DNA from: Vanilla planifolia
Lineage: Eukaryota; Streptophyta; Magnoliopsida; Asparagales; Orchidaceae
DNA length: 64,000 nucleotides
Direction of reading: 5' to 3'
NCBI GenBank assembly: GCA_023846275.1
Contig: JAIUJO010000071.1
Coordinates: forward strand, 2,273,846-2,337,845
The notes beneath the pieces are model-generated. The model was not told the DNA's origin. It searched no databases and saw only the letters and a program-made list of their open reading frames with translations. Every line of letters begins with the position of its first letter. The first letter of the stretch is position 1. Of this stretch, positions 26,946-41,739 are shown in pieces. A program made the position numbers and the translations under genes.

Positions 26946-29183
26946 CAGCACATCAAAATTAAAGAAAAATATTTGTAGAAATGACATAAATTGTAAGGTA
27001 AAGTAGTATTCCAAAATATTAAGAAAACTGAGTGTAACAATATTAATCATCAAATCAAGTAAAAATTAAAATCCCTCATTAAGTTGGCCAAAACTTTAGA
27101 CATTAAATGTTTAGTAATACAAAAACAAATATGTCTCATGCAGCTCGTTGAGAAAATCTAATCACATTAGTTTAATCTCAATTAATCCTAGTTTAGAATA
27201 AATAATATTAAATTAATATTTTAATATTAAGTAAATATATATTAAAGATGATATTAAAAAACTTAATATGTTATAATATTTCCAATCAAAGTGATATAAG
27301 AGTCACATGAGCAAAGATTTAGGTTGACATAGTAATATAATAAAATTGGACCAAAAACATTGAAAAATGGAGATAAATTCAATGAGAAACCTCCATTCCA
27401 TGATAATATGGTAATCGAGGTAAAATCCTTGATCATTAAATCACCCAAGAATTAAAATATATAACCAAATGTGCCAAAGTACATGAAATAAAAGAGAAAA
27501 ATGAAAATAATTTCTTTATGGGATATAGCTTGTTATGATAGGTCCAACCGTATTTGTTTTCATCTTTTATGGACTCATTTTACATTAAAGTGAATTTCCA
27601 AAGTAAAATTTCATAAATAATTAAAAAATATTGTTTTAAAATTATGAAAGAATATGTTAAAGTTTAAATAAGTATAAGCAAGAAATAATGTAATATAAAA
27701 AAAATATAAATGACATAAATGTAACATAAGAGGTAATTCTAAGTTTTTTGGAATGCAAGTAAATAAAGAACATTTGAAGAAATTTAATAAATTGTATGTG
27801 ATTGTTGAAGTACAAGATGCTAAGTACATTGCATGTAACATCCTCAAAGATCTAATCAAGTATAAATCAAAATAACTCATAATGTGTGTTAATATGCAAG
27901 AAATTAAAATATTTGAAAATTAAAAAGTTAATATTCAATTTGTTAGGGATCATCAAGACCAGTTAAACAACAATTGTTTCATCTAGATTACACCATATTT
28001 TGAATTATTATGAAATATATAATATATTATTTTACAATATTAAGTAAATATATATTAAAAGTGAAATATGATAAATTAAGGCAATGTAATATCATAAAAT
28101 CAATGAGATGTTTTGGTGACTTTAGAGCAATTTACAATTTCCTAGAAATATAACAAAATAAGAACAAACAATTAAATAAAAGAGATGAATTATACGAGAA
28201 TGTGTCACTCCAAGATACTAAGGAGTTTGAGTGTAAAATCCTCGATCATCAATTAAAGTTCAAATTGAAATTTCTTATAAAGGGTGCAATAAACACAAGA
28301 AAGTAAAATTTTTAAAAGTAATAATGAATATTTAATTGGATAGATCTTATGGAGGTGAGTCCAATAGCATTTCTTTCATACAAAAATATTTTTAAACAAT
28401 ACGTAAATTTATATTAAATTTAAAATAAGATAAATTGAAGAAATAAAATTTATCCAATTTAAAATGTTGTAAAGGTTGCATTAGTAAAAATTGGGTTACT
28501 AGATAATATAATCAAATCAAAGTGAAATTTTATAAGACATAGAGTGTAACAACATTAATAATCAAATTAATTAAAAATCAAAATAATTTAAAAATCTACC
28601 AAACTTTACAACCAAAATATGTGAAATACAAAAATTAATATAAAAATGAATATTTTAAAATATCTAATGGTGTGTATTCTGTCTAAATTAGACCTCGTTT
28701 GAAACTAATATAAACTATGCAAAACAATAAACACAAATAAAAGAAATCATTTATTTTTATATTAAATAAAAATTCATTAAAGCTAAAATTAATTAAATTG
28801 AACACTTATAATATAACTAAATAAAAATTAAGAGAATGTCACATGTGATGAGATGTAGGGCTACATAGTAACTTAACAAAATAGAAATAAATAATTTTAA
28901 AAAGTTAGATAAACTATATGCAAAAGTTGCATTTCACAATAATAAAGTGATCAAATATAACATTGTTGATCATTAAATAATGTATGAATTAAAATATCAC
29001 ATAAACATTTCTAATACCATAAAAAATAAAATAATTAAAAATATAAAAGTGATTATTTAATTATATTTAGCCTATCAACACGAATCCAATGATGTTTGTT
29101 TTGTCTGTATTGAACCTCAATTGAAATTACTACAATTGCCAAGTTATGTAATCATAAAAAATAATAAATTATTGTTTTAAGAA

Positions 29184-29187
<4 letters not shown>

Positions 29188-29217
<30 letters not shown>
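29188..29217 (+). repeat. (AT)15 microsatellite, locus B, unit 2
   Basis: The same locus as 14391-14416, 30 bp long here. Confidence 0.93.
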
Positions 29218-29220
<3 letters not shown>

Positions 29221-29829
29221 CTAAAATTATATAAATTGAAAAATGTAATACAAAAAAATAAAAGTCATGCAAAACATTTGCTAGAGGAGAATTAGAGTTA
29301 TAAAGTGAGCTAACCAAATAAAACAGAACAATTTCAAAAAGGTGAGATAAATTTAACAATACAGTTACATTCCAAGACTCTAAGATATTAAAGGTGACAT
29401 CCCCTATCACCAAAATATTTGAAAAAATAAACTTCTAAAGTAAAATAGTATGTTTCATTAGATAGAGGTTCTTAGGACGTGTCCAACATCTCTTTCTTTT
29501 GATTTTACCTAATTTGTAATCAATGTGGATTAACAAAATAAATAAAAATAATAATAATAATTTTTTTTATTAAATCATGCAGGTATGTATTAAAGGTGAA
29601 ATGAGATAAATTAAGATAAAGAAATATAAATAAATTATGCAAATCAAAATGTCATGCGTGAGGAGATTTAGAGTTAGAATGTAGTTATCCAAATCAATGC
29701 AAAACATTTGAAGTAATATGATAACATTATGGAAAAGACGTAATCTGAGATAATAAGGAGATTTGGTGTAACATATTTTATCAACAAATTAAGTACGAAT
29801 CAGATTTTTAGTTAAGGCATCCAAAAATT

Positions 29830-29870
29830 AAAAAAATAAAATATTTAAAAAAATAAAATATTTAAAAAAA
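29830..29870 (+). repeat. 17-bp A+T minisatellite, 2 copies, unit 3
   Basis: Same locus and same copy number as at 237-277 in unit 1. Confidence 0.9.
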
Positions 29871-31861
29871 TAAAAATGAATATTTAATGTGATGGAGCTT
29901 GTAAAGAGGAGCCTAATGGTACTTACTTCTTACAGATCAAGAATTCTCATGATTTACTATAAATTAAAAATTTTAAAAACTTCAAGTATTAACAAATTAT
30001 TATCTTATTATTAGGTCAATGTGTATTAAAACTAAAATTAGATGAATTGATGCAAAGCTATATAAGTAAATCAAAGTAAAGTAAGGGTCATATGGGAGGA
30101 GATATAAAGTTTGATATCAACATAAAAAAATTAAAAAAATTGTAAAAAAAGAGAAAAACTATGTGAGAAAGTTGTATTAGGAGATACTAAAGAGATGAAG
30201 CGTAACATCCTTAACAATCAAATTAAGTTTGAGTAAAAATGACCCATAAAACATGTTAAAATCATAGATAAAAAGTTATTTTAAAATACTAAAACTTAAC
30301 ATTTAATTATAAACATCTCATCAAGGCTAGTTTTATGATGTCTTTTCATCTCGATCAAGCGTCATTTAGAATTTTTATAAATTATACTAATAAAAAATAA
30401 AAAAAATATTAAGTTTTTATTTTAAAAAAATAAATGAATATTAAAGCTAAAATAACATTAATTGAAGCAATATAATATAACTAAATAAGAACATTGTAAA
30501 AGTCATAAGAAAGATGATTTTCTCTCACATAGTAATGTAACAAAATAAAATTGAAAATTCACAAAAAATTGAGATAAATTTTATAGGAAAATTATATTCC
30601 AAGATTCTAAGATCTAGTGTATCATTTTAGATCATCAAATCAAGCAGGAATCAAAATACATCACAAATCATATTAAAAAAAGATTATTTTTTAATTAAAA
30701 AACTAATTTTTAATTGCATATAACTCAACACAAATCCAAATTTGTTTGTTTCCACTTGATAGCACCACATTTGGTGTTAATGTTAATTAACAAAGAAGAG
30801 AAGCCTAAATAAAAATAATTTTTCAATATTAAGTGGATATATATTAAATCTTCAACAAGATAAATTGATGGAAACTAAATTTACCAAATCAAACACATAA
30901 AAAATCTTTGTGAGAGGAGAATTTTTTTTTTCATAGAATATTACAAAATCAAATTGAAAACTCTAAAAAAGTGAAAATTTGTATAGAACAATTGCATTCG
31001 AAAATACTAATGAGAATTAAATTGTTTCATAAAGTATGCAAAAACATTAAAAAAAGAAAATATTTAAAAATAGTTAAATGAATATTTTATTATATAGAGC
31101 TCGTTAAGATGATTCAAACGACATTTGTTTCATCTCAATCTCACCTCATTTAGAATTACTACAAATTGATAAATAAAATAAAGGAAACTCACAATAATTA
31201 TACTTTTAATATTAAGTAAATAGTGATATATCAAGGCTAGATGAGATATTGTTTAAAATTAAATAGTGATATATCAAAATTAATGTAAATCATTTGAAAC
31301 AAATTAGATAAATTGTACAACAAATTCAAATTCTAAAGTACGACACTAATCAAGTACAACATCCTCAATCCTGAAATCTAGTACGAATCAAAATTTCTCA
31401 AAAAAGATGGGAAAATCAAAACATTAAAATATTTAAAAATCAAGGAATGAATGTTTAATTAGATAGAACTCCTCTAGATGAGGTGCTCAACAATTTTCTA
31501 ATCTCGATCAATCATAATGTTGCATTCTAAGAATTTACAAAGTAAATATGCATAAAAAAAATAAGTTATGATTTTTTGGTAAGCAAATAAATATTAAATA
31601 TGACATGAGATGAATTGAAGTAATGCGATGCAACAAAATTAAATTGATGTGGCATCACTTGATAAAAGAATTAAACTTTCATTGCAAAATTTTGATTAAA
31701 TCTAAGAAATATATTTGATTAAACAAGATAAATTGTGTATGAAACATGCATTGAAAAATATTAACAAAATTTATGGTAACATTATTGCTCATTAAATCAT
31801 GATTAAATCAAAATGTCCCACAAAATGTGTTAGAAGCTTAGAAAATCAAACATATTTAAAA

Positions 31862-31883
31862 ATATATATATATATATATATAT
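31862..31883 (+). repeat. (AT)11 microsatellite, locus A, unit 3
   Basis: The same locus, 22 bp long here. Confidence 0.93.
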
Positions 31884-34800
31884 AATCAATATTTAATTTG
31901 ATAGAGCTAAGAAAAAATTCAAATGATTTTTTTATTTTGTCTCAATTTGACGTAAATTATAGTTTTAACAAATTACTAAATCAAATAAAATTAAATAAAA
32001 ATAGATTATTATTTTAATATAAAGTAAATATATATATTTATATTTATATGTATATATTCAAGAAAAAAATTATATAATTCAAAGAAACGTAATATATCAA
32101 AATTTGGAGGACGTTAAGATCACATGAGAGGATAATTGCATTTTCATTGGAGTATAACATTGTTAGAGAAAACATTTTAAGAAAAATTATATAAAGTGTT
32201 TGGAAAATTTTCATTTTAACTTAATATAGAGATCGTGTATAACATCCTTGAATGATAAATAATATATGAATCAAAATATCTCATAGAGTGTGCTAAACTC
32301 ATAGAAATTAAAATATTTTAAAGACAAAAATAAATATTCAATTAAGTAGATCTCGTTAAGATGCATTCACTAATATTTATTTTACCTTAATTGAACCTTG
32401 TTTGGAATTAATATGAATTTAAAAAACAAGTAAGCTTAAATATTGTTAAATTATTATTTTAATATAATGAAATATATTTTTTCAGTTAAAAAGAAATAAA
32501 TTGAAGAAATCAAATATAGCCAAGTCAAAGAGATGTAAAGGCCACATAAGAGAAGATTTAGGGTTACATAATAATAAAATAAAATTAATTTTGAAACTTT
32601 AAAGAAATGAGATAAATTGCAAAGGAAAATTGTATTCCAAGATACTAAAGAGTTCAAGCATAATGTTCTTGATCATCAAATTTGGTATGAATCTAAATAT
32701 CTTGCAAGGTGTGTTAGAAAAATAAGAAACTAAAATTTTAAAATATATAGTCTTAACTTTAATTTTATTGAGTTGATCTAAATTAGCCAAACAAAGTTTG
32801 ATTCAGCTTGGTTGAACCTTATTTGGAATTACTCTTAGTTACAAAATTAAATAGGAATAAACAATTTTAAATTTTAATTTTAATTTAACTTAATTATATA
32901 AAAAAATCTAAAATAACGGAAATTCAAGAAAAATATTTTAACTAAATTAAAGGGATGATAAGTTCATAGAATTGGAGAATTCCATTTTAATAACAATAAA
33001 ACCAAATCAAATTGAAAACTTTATAAAAATGAGATATGTTTTATGAAAACATGCCTTCCAAGATACCTAGAAGATCAAATGTAACTTTCTCAATAATAAA
33101 ATCAAGTATAAATTAAATGCCTAACAAGCCATAAAAATATTTAAATTGTAATATTCAAACATATAAATTTTTCTTAATTGTTTATAGCTCATTGAGATGT
33201 TTCCAACATTTTTTTGATCTCATCGAACCTCATTAGAATTTTTGCAAACAATTGAAATAAATAAGAATACGTGATAATAAAGTATTATTTTAATATTTAG
33301 TAAATATAAATTGAAGCTAAACTTAGACAAATATTTGAAAAAAATTAGATAAATAGTACAAGAAATTTTAATTCCAAGATACTAAAGAGATTAAGTGCAA
33401 AAAGTTGGATAGTAAATTAAATTATGAGTTGAAATGTCTTATAAAGCTTGACATAATATAGAAAATAAAATATTTAAAATATCAAATTGATATTTTATTA
33501 TATAGAGGTGGTTCAGAGGAGTCAAAAGATGTTTGTTTTGTCTTTATTGAACCATGTCTAAACTTATTTCAAATTACAAAAGTAAATAATAATAACTAAT
33601 AATCTATTATTATTTCAACATCAAGGAAATATGTGTCAACATATGAAAGAGACATAAAGAGCACAAGGAGGTTCAGAGTTACATATTGACATAAAAACTT
33701 TAAATTAAAAAAAATTAAGAAATGAGCAAAATTGTATAACAAGGTTGCATTAAACGATTTCAAAGAGATCAATCATAACACCTACAATTATGAAATTTTG
33801 TACGATTCAAATGTCCCATAATGGATGCAAAAAGCCATAAAAAACAAAGTTTTTAAAATATTAAAATGAATATTTAAATGGATATGGCTCAATGTGAAGA
33901 GTCCAATGATGCTTACTTTGTCTCAATTGCCCTCATTTGAATTTATTACAAATTGTAAAATAAAATTATATAAATAAAAAAAATATTACTATATCAATAT
34001 TAAGTAAGTATATATTGAACCTAAAGTGATATAAATTAAAATATTATGTTATGATCATTTCAAAGAGGTTTGGTCATCAACCTTAAAGAGGATCAGAGTT
34101 TCGCAGTTATATAACCAAATCTAAGTAAAACATTTGAACAAATGTGTAAAATTATACATAAAGTTTGAATTCCAAGATACTAAGTAGATTGATTGTAAAA
34201 TTATCTATTATCAAATCAAATGTGAATCCAAATGTTTTGAAATGAGTGCTAAAACACTAAAAATAAAATATTTTAAAATTTAAATAATAAATATTTAATT
34301 CCATTGACATTTGTTTAGATTTCCTAAGAATTACTAAATTAAATATGTAATAATAATAATAAATTGTCTTTTTAATATTAACTTTATATATATAATGAAT
34401 GTAGGATGATATGGATGCAAAAAATGTAATATAAAAAATTCAAAGCGATGTTCAAGTTACATGAGAAGAATTAGAGTTTCACTATAATATATCTAAATCA
34501 AAGCCAAAGAATGCAAAAAAAGGAGAACTTTTACTAAAACTTTGCATTAAAAAATGCTAAGGTGTTCAAGTGTGATATCATGTATCATCAAATTAGCTAT
34601 AAATGAAAACTTCACTATAACTTATAAAAACCTATAAAAGCTCTACAATCTTAAATATGTAAAATAAAAAAATAAATTTTTAATTGGATAAAACTTGATG
34701 ATATGAGTGTAAGGACTACATTTTCTTGACTAGAACATGTTTAGAATTAATTTAAATAATAAAATGAAAGAAGCATACATAATAATAAGTTATAAATTTA

Positions 34801-37800
34801 ATTTTAATAAAAATATATAATAAAAATAAAATGAGAAAAATTGAAGAAATACAATATAACTTAATCAAGGTAATGTAAATATCAGACGAGGGGAGACTTA
34901 AAGTGACATTGTAACATGACCAATTCAAAGTGAAAATGTTTCAAAATTAGATAAATTAAATGGGAACATTGCATTCAAAGGTATTAAAGATATTAATCGT
35001 AGCATCTTTGATCACTAAATTAGGTATGAATCAAAATCTTTCTTAAGGAATTAATAAACCCTATAAAATAAAATTTTTACATTAAAAAATTAAAAATTAA
35101 TTGGATAGAGTTCACTGAGATGTGTCATATAAGACATTTATTTTGTCTCAATTAAACCTCATTTGAAGTTACAACAAATTAAAAAATTAAATAAGCACAA
35201 AAAAAAATATATCATTTTTTAAATATTAGTTAAATATATATTAAAGCATAAATCGATTAAACTAAAGAATTTAATATATGTAAATCCAATTAATGAAAAG
35301 ATCTTATAAGAAGAGATTTAGAGTTATAGGTAATTAAACTAAATAAAAGAAAAAAATTAAGGTGGTATAAATTTTATAAAAAATTTGCATCTAAGATATT
35401 GTGAAATGCAAGTAAAATATCCTCAATCATTAAATAAGGTATGAATTAAAATTTCTCATAAGGTGTGCGAAAATGTTAAATAAAAATATTTAAAAATATA
35501 AATATTAATATTTAGTTTATAGAGCTCATCAAGATGGTACAATGATGTTGGTTTCATTTGCATGAACCATCTTTTAGAATTAATAAAAATTACAAAATTT
35601 AATAAGCATAAATAGTCTTTAAATTATTACTTTAATATTAAGTAAATATATGCACTAAATCTATTATTTGATAAATTGAAGCATTTTAATATAGCTAAAT
35701 TTAAGCAATGCAAATATTACACTTGAAGAGAAAAATAGTTTTATAATAACAGAGTAATATTGGAGTGACAAACTTGAAGAAAACTAGATAAGCGGTACGA
35801 GAAAGTTGCATTGAAAAATACTAAAGAGATTAAGTATAACATATTCGATAATCCAATCATGTATGAATTTTAAATGTGTGATATAAGTAAGAAGCTTATA
35901 GAGGATATAATATTTATAAAAATACAAATTAATATAATATTTGAAATGTGTCAACAATATTCTAATAATGTTTTTTGTATTGATTACACCCAATTAAGAG
36001 CAACCATAAATTTAAAAAACTAAAAAAGCATAAATAACAATAAATATATTCCTTAATATTAATGAAATATTTACAAAGGTAGAAATGAAAAAATGAATCA
36101 TTGTAATGTAACCAAATAAAAGTAATGTAAAAGAAACATGAGAGAAGAATTAGTGCTTCATAGTAATATAATAAACTTGAAGCAAAATTTATGAAGAAAT
36201 GAGAAAACTTTTAATAGAAAGTTGCAATTCGATAATAAGAAAATCGAGTGTAACATTCTTAATTATCAAATTAAGTAAAATTGTGACATTTCATAAACAA
36301 TGTAAACATTTAAAAAATATCAAAAATTAAAAAAATGAATATTTAATTATATAACATATATAGAGATCAGTCCATTGATGTTTTTTGGTCTTAATTGGAG
36401 CTCATTTGGAATTAAGATGAATTACCAAAATAAACAAGAATAAATTATAATAAATTATTATTTTATTTGTAAGTAAATACATATTATGTGTAAAATGGAA
36501 TAAACTTAAATAACTTAATATGGAGAAATAAAAGTGACCTAAGGTTCACATATATAATATTTACAGTTTCATGATAATATAATCTAATCATAGAAAAAAA
36601 TAAAAAATAGGATAAAGTATATTAAAAAAGTTATATTTAAGAATAGCAAGACGGTCAACCACCATATTTGTAATCTCAAATCATAAACAAATAAAAATAT
36701 CAAAAAACAAATGCTCAAATCAAAGAAAGTAAAAAAAATTTAAAGATATAAAAATAAATATTTAATTGAATAGAGCTTATTATGAAAAGTCCCACAACTT
36801 ACGTTTCATCCCTACCACACCTTATTTGGAATAAATTTCAATTAAAATATTAAATTTGTATAAGTAAAAATAACTAATTTGTTTAATGTTAAGTAAATAT
36901 ATATTACATTTGATATAAGTTAAATTGAATGTTTGCAATATGATCGAGACAAAGTGATATAAATGTCACATATTTGGAGAATAAGATGTCATAGTAACAT
37001 AACCGTGTTTAAGTAAATCATTTTAACGAGATAACTATACTAAAAAGATGCACTAAAAGAAGTTAAAGAGATTTAGTGTAACATCATTGATAATTAGATT
37101 AGGTACAAATCAAACAGTTTCATAAAGCTTGTCATAACTTTGGAATGTAAAATATTTTCAAATAAAAATAATTATATTTGATTTAATTGGCATTGGTAAA
37201 ATGAGTCATACGATAGCTTTTTCTCAATTGGATCTCATTTGGAATTCATTTGAATTACAAAAAGAATTTGTTATAAATAATAATAAATTTTGAATGTAAC
37301 CTCAAGCAAATAAGTATTAAAGCTGAAATATTATTAATTTAAGTAATGTAATATAATGAAATCATGATGGTGCATGTATCACATGAGGAGATTTTTAGTA
37401 ACTTTGTAATATAAACAAATTCACACAAAATTTGAAAAAAAAGAATTTTAAGGGTTGGTTGTATTCCAAGAAACTAAGGATATCGACAATAACACCCTTG
37501 ATTTTCAATTCAATTATGAGTCAAATAATATCTAAACTCATTCAAAATAATATAAAATGAAATGTTAAAATGTATAATGATTAATATTTAGCTAGATAGA
37601 GTAAGTCCTGGAAAGTCCACCAATGCTTCTTTTGTTTTGATTAAATCTCAATTGCTATATTGAAAATGAAAGTAAAAACATTGATACAATAAGATAAATT
37701 ATATGGGAAAGTTTTATTCCAAGCTTCTAAGGAGATCAAGTGGAATACCCATGATCATCAAAAAAGGCAGGAATTAAAATTACTCGTAAAGCATGCTAAA

Positions 37801-39469
37801 ACTCAAGAAAAAAATAATAATGTATAAATGAATATTTAATAGATTGAGCTTGTTGAGGTAAGACCAACAAAATTTGTCTCCATTAAATGTCATTTTGAAT
37901 TACAACAAATTATAAAACTAAATAAGCATAAAAATAATAAATTAATACTTTCTTATTAAGAGAGTATATTTATTAAAGTTGAAGTATGAAAAATTATAGT
38001 AATCTAATATAACAAGTATGAAAAATTTTTCACAATAAGATGACCTAATCAAAATGAAAAATTTGAAAAAGATGAGATAAATTATATGAGAAAGTACATT
38101 CAATGAACAAGGAGATTGAGCATAACAACATCGTTCAAGAAATTATGTACAAATCAAAATATGTCAAAATGTGTTCCAAACTCTATGAAAATAAAAGATT
38201 TAGAAATATATAAATGAATATTTAATTCTATAGAGCTAATCATAACGAGTCCAATGACATCTATCTTGTCTTTAAATGAACCCATTCAAAATAATTATAA
38301 ACTAACAAAAAAGATAAGCATATGTAATAAACAAATTCCATCAAGTCAAAGTGACGTAAAGGTCAAATTAGAGGAGATTTAGAGTAAAACACTAACATAA
38401 ACAATGTAAAGAAAAAATTTGAATTAATGACATAAATTATTTGAAAAGTTTTATTACTAGATACTAATTAGATCTAGCATAACATTCTCCATCATCAAAT
38501 CAAGTACAATTGAAATATGTCATTAAGTGCACCAAATCTTTAAAAAATGAAAGATTCGAAAATATAAAAATTAATATTTAACTAAAAGAGATCATTACTA
38601 TAAGTTCTTTTCCATTCATAAACTATACCAAATCTCTAGAAAATGAAATATTTGAAAAATATAAAAAATAAATATTTAACTAATAGAGCTCATTAAGGCA
38701 AGTCCAATAACTATTGTTTCTTCATCATTGAACCTCAATTAGAATTACCAAAAATTACATGAGAAAATAAGCTTGAAAATGAGTAAATTGTTATTTTATT
38801 TTTAAGTAAATATACGTTAAAGTTAAAATGAGAAAAATTCAATTAATGTAATTGTCCCACAAGAAGAGATTTAACATTGGATAATAAAATAATAAAACAA
38901 ACGAAAATAATCTAATGAATAAGCAAAATTGTTTAAGGAAGATGCATTCCGAGATGGCAAGATGATCAAGTGTAGCATCTTCACCTATCAAATTAGGTAA
39001 GAATTGTAATGCGACAAGAGGCACGATGAAGCCAAAAACTTAAGTACTTAAAAACATTAAAACTTTTAATTAATTCAATAGGTCATGGAGATGAGTCTAA
39101 TGATGTCTATTAGATTTCAATTTGACCTAAATTGAATTATTGTTAGTTATCAAAGTTAAAAAAAATGAAAAATAAAATATTTTTAATATAATATTTAGTA
39201 AATTATAATTAAGGTATAAGTGAGCTAAATTGAATCGATGAAATATATCCCAATGAAAGTGATGTAAAAAGCACATGAAGTAAGATTTTGATTTACATAT
39301 CGATATAACTAATCAAAGTCAAAATTTTCATTAAATGAGTTAGATTTTATGAGAAACTTTCATACCAAGGAATAAGGAGATTGAGTGTACTATCCTTTAT
39401 TGTCAATTCATGTACAAATAAAAATATCTAGTAAAGCATACCAAAGAAAACTAACAAAATTAATATTTA

Positions 39470-41739
39470 TCTTTATTTCTATTTACTTTCGTTTGTAATA
39501 CATAGTAATTCAAGAGAAGGTTGGATCAATATAAAACCAACATCATTTGATCAAACTTAATAAGCTCTATCCAACTAAATATTATATTTTATATTTCTAA
39601 ATATTTCATTTTTTTAAAGTTTTTCAAGCTTTGTGAGTCATTAGATTTGTACCTCATTTCATGATTAAATATGTTACACTCCATCTCGAAAGTGTCTTGG
39701 AATCCAACCTTTTTGTACATTTATCTCACTTTTGCAAATGTTTTACTTTGACTTTGTTGTATTAATATGAATTTCTAATTCTCCTCCCATTAGAACTTTA
39801 TAATATTTTTTTTTTCTCTTATTATATTACATCAATTTAACTGAATTAACTTTTATTTTGTATATTGCTTGGTTCTAATTTAATATTTTTTATTACATTT
39901 GTCTATTTACTTTTCTAATTTATAGTTTTTCCAAACAAAGGGTGATTGATAGAATTTAATATTTATTTCTATATTTTGAAAATATGCTATTTTCTAAGTT
40001 TTTAGAACCATTTATAACATATTTAAATTCATTTTCGATGTAATGATCGAGATGTTACTAACAATCTTCTTAGTATTTTGGAATTTAATTTTAATGTACA
40101 ATTTATCCTATTTTTACAAATCATTCAAATTGATTTGGTTACATTACTATGAAACACTAATTTTGTTTTCGTTTGAAAATTACATCATTTTAATTTTTTT
40201 AAATTACAATGATTCAATTTATCTTATTTTTTATTTACTATATATCTATTTAATTTTTTAAAATTATAAATTATGTTTTATGTTGATTTATATTGGTAAT
40301 TTGTAGTAGTCTAAAATGAGGTCCAATGGAGCCAAACAAATATATTTGTACTCATTTTGATGAGTACATCTAATTAACTGTTCTTTTTTATATTTATAAA
40401 TTATTGATTTCTTGCTCATTTGCATAATAATGAGAGCTTTTGATTCATACTTGATTTAATGAATGAGGATGTTACAATCTATCTTCATAATATCTTGGAA
40501 TGTAACATTATCTTGCAATTTATCTCAATTCATTACATTTCTTTTATTTATTTGTTTTTTCTACGTTACTTTAAATCTTGTCTAACACAAACTTTTTAAT
40601 ACTTTGATTTGGCTATAGTATACTACTCCAATTTATATTAATTAAACTTTCATATATATATATTTACTTTACATAATATTTTTTTTATAATTTATACCTA
40701 TTTAATTTTTTTAATTAATTAGATTTCAATATTAGGTTTGTCCAGATGGATAAGATATCGTTAGTCTCTCCTTGATTAGTTTATCGAATCAAATATTCAT
40801 TTGTTTTTTTAAAATTTTATTTTCAAGGTTTTGCCTATTTTTATGATATTCTGATTAATACTTTATTTGGCACTCAAGGATGTTATACTTGATCTCTATG
40901 GATTTTTCGAATACAACTTTCTTGCATAGTTTAACTTATTTCTGCAAATTATTCACTTTGATTTTGTTGCAATACTAAGAAATCTTAATTTTTCTCTCAT
41001 GTAACTTTTATTATTATTTATGTGGTTTTCATTAGTAATTATCCTTAATTCTAAATGAGGTTTGATGGAAGTGGAACTGGCATCATTAAACTCATTTTGA
41101 TGGTCTCTATCATGTTTAATATTTATTTTTATTTGTTTAAATATTTTATTTTCAAGAGTTTTAGTAGGGGACATTTTCATTTGTACACTTTTTTAAAATT
41201 GGCAATTTTATAGTTGAACTCCACAATATTTAGGAAGATAGCATCTCACATAATTTGTGCCATTCTTTCAAAACTTTTACTTTTTGGTTATATTGTTGTT
41301 AAACTCTAATTCTCCTCTTTTATGGCCCATCCAATAATTGTAATTGGTTATCTTATATTACTTTAATTTAAATCTTTTTTATTTTAATATATTATCAATT
41401 TATGTTCCAATAATAATTTAGTATGATTTAGTTTTCTTTATACTTGCAATTAAGAGTATTTTGAAAACGATTTGTTGAAGATAAGAAAATATTGTTGGAC
41501 TAGTCTCAAGGAGTTTTGTGTAAATAAATATTTATTTTATATATTTTTTAAAATATTTTATTCTAAATTATTTCAGTATTCTTTGCATTGATTTTGATTT
41601 GCACCTCATTTGACCACTAAGGTTCTACAACTTTCTTATGCAATTTATATAATTTCTTAAAGGCTTTTGCTTTAATTTTATTATATTGCTATGTAGTCAT
41701 AACCTCCTTGAGTGTGGTCATTACATCGTTTTGAATTAG
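39470..41739 (-). repeat. Inverted monomer block, unit 3
   Basis: Counterpart of the inverted block in unit 3, with the same edge sequences as in unit 1. It is 1 bp shorter (one T fewer in a T run near 39888). A CpG present in units 1, 2 and 4 is TG here at 40832-40833. Confidence 0.88.

Larger units (their letters stand above)
14793..29593 (+). repeat. HOR unit 2 (full length)
   Basis: Second complete unit, 14801 bp. Its order is identical to unit 1: forward block, inverted block at 24675-26945, forward block. Its offset from unit 1 is 14792 at the start and 14795-14797 through most of its length. The length difference comes mainly from longer AT runs at 17061-17088 and 29188-29217 and a 1-bp gain near 22822 ('gtccacc' against 'gtcacc'). 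Private variants include 'agagattttg' near 25641, 'ttacaaaata' near 25876 and a C in a CpG at 26491 where the other units read TG. Confidence 0.95.

Noticed and set aside
32599..32790. 63-codon minus-strand open frame found only in unit 3
   Set aside because: Created by one substitution at 32754 that removes a stop; this is chance.
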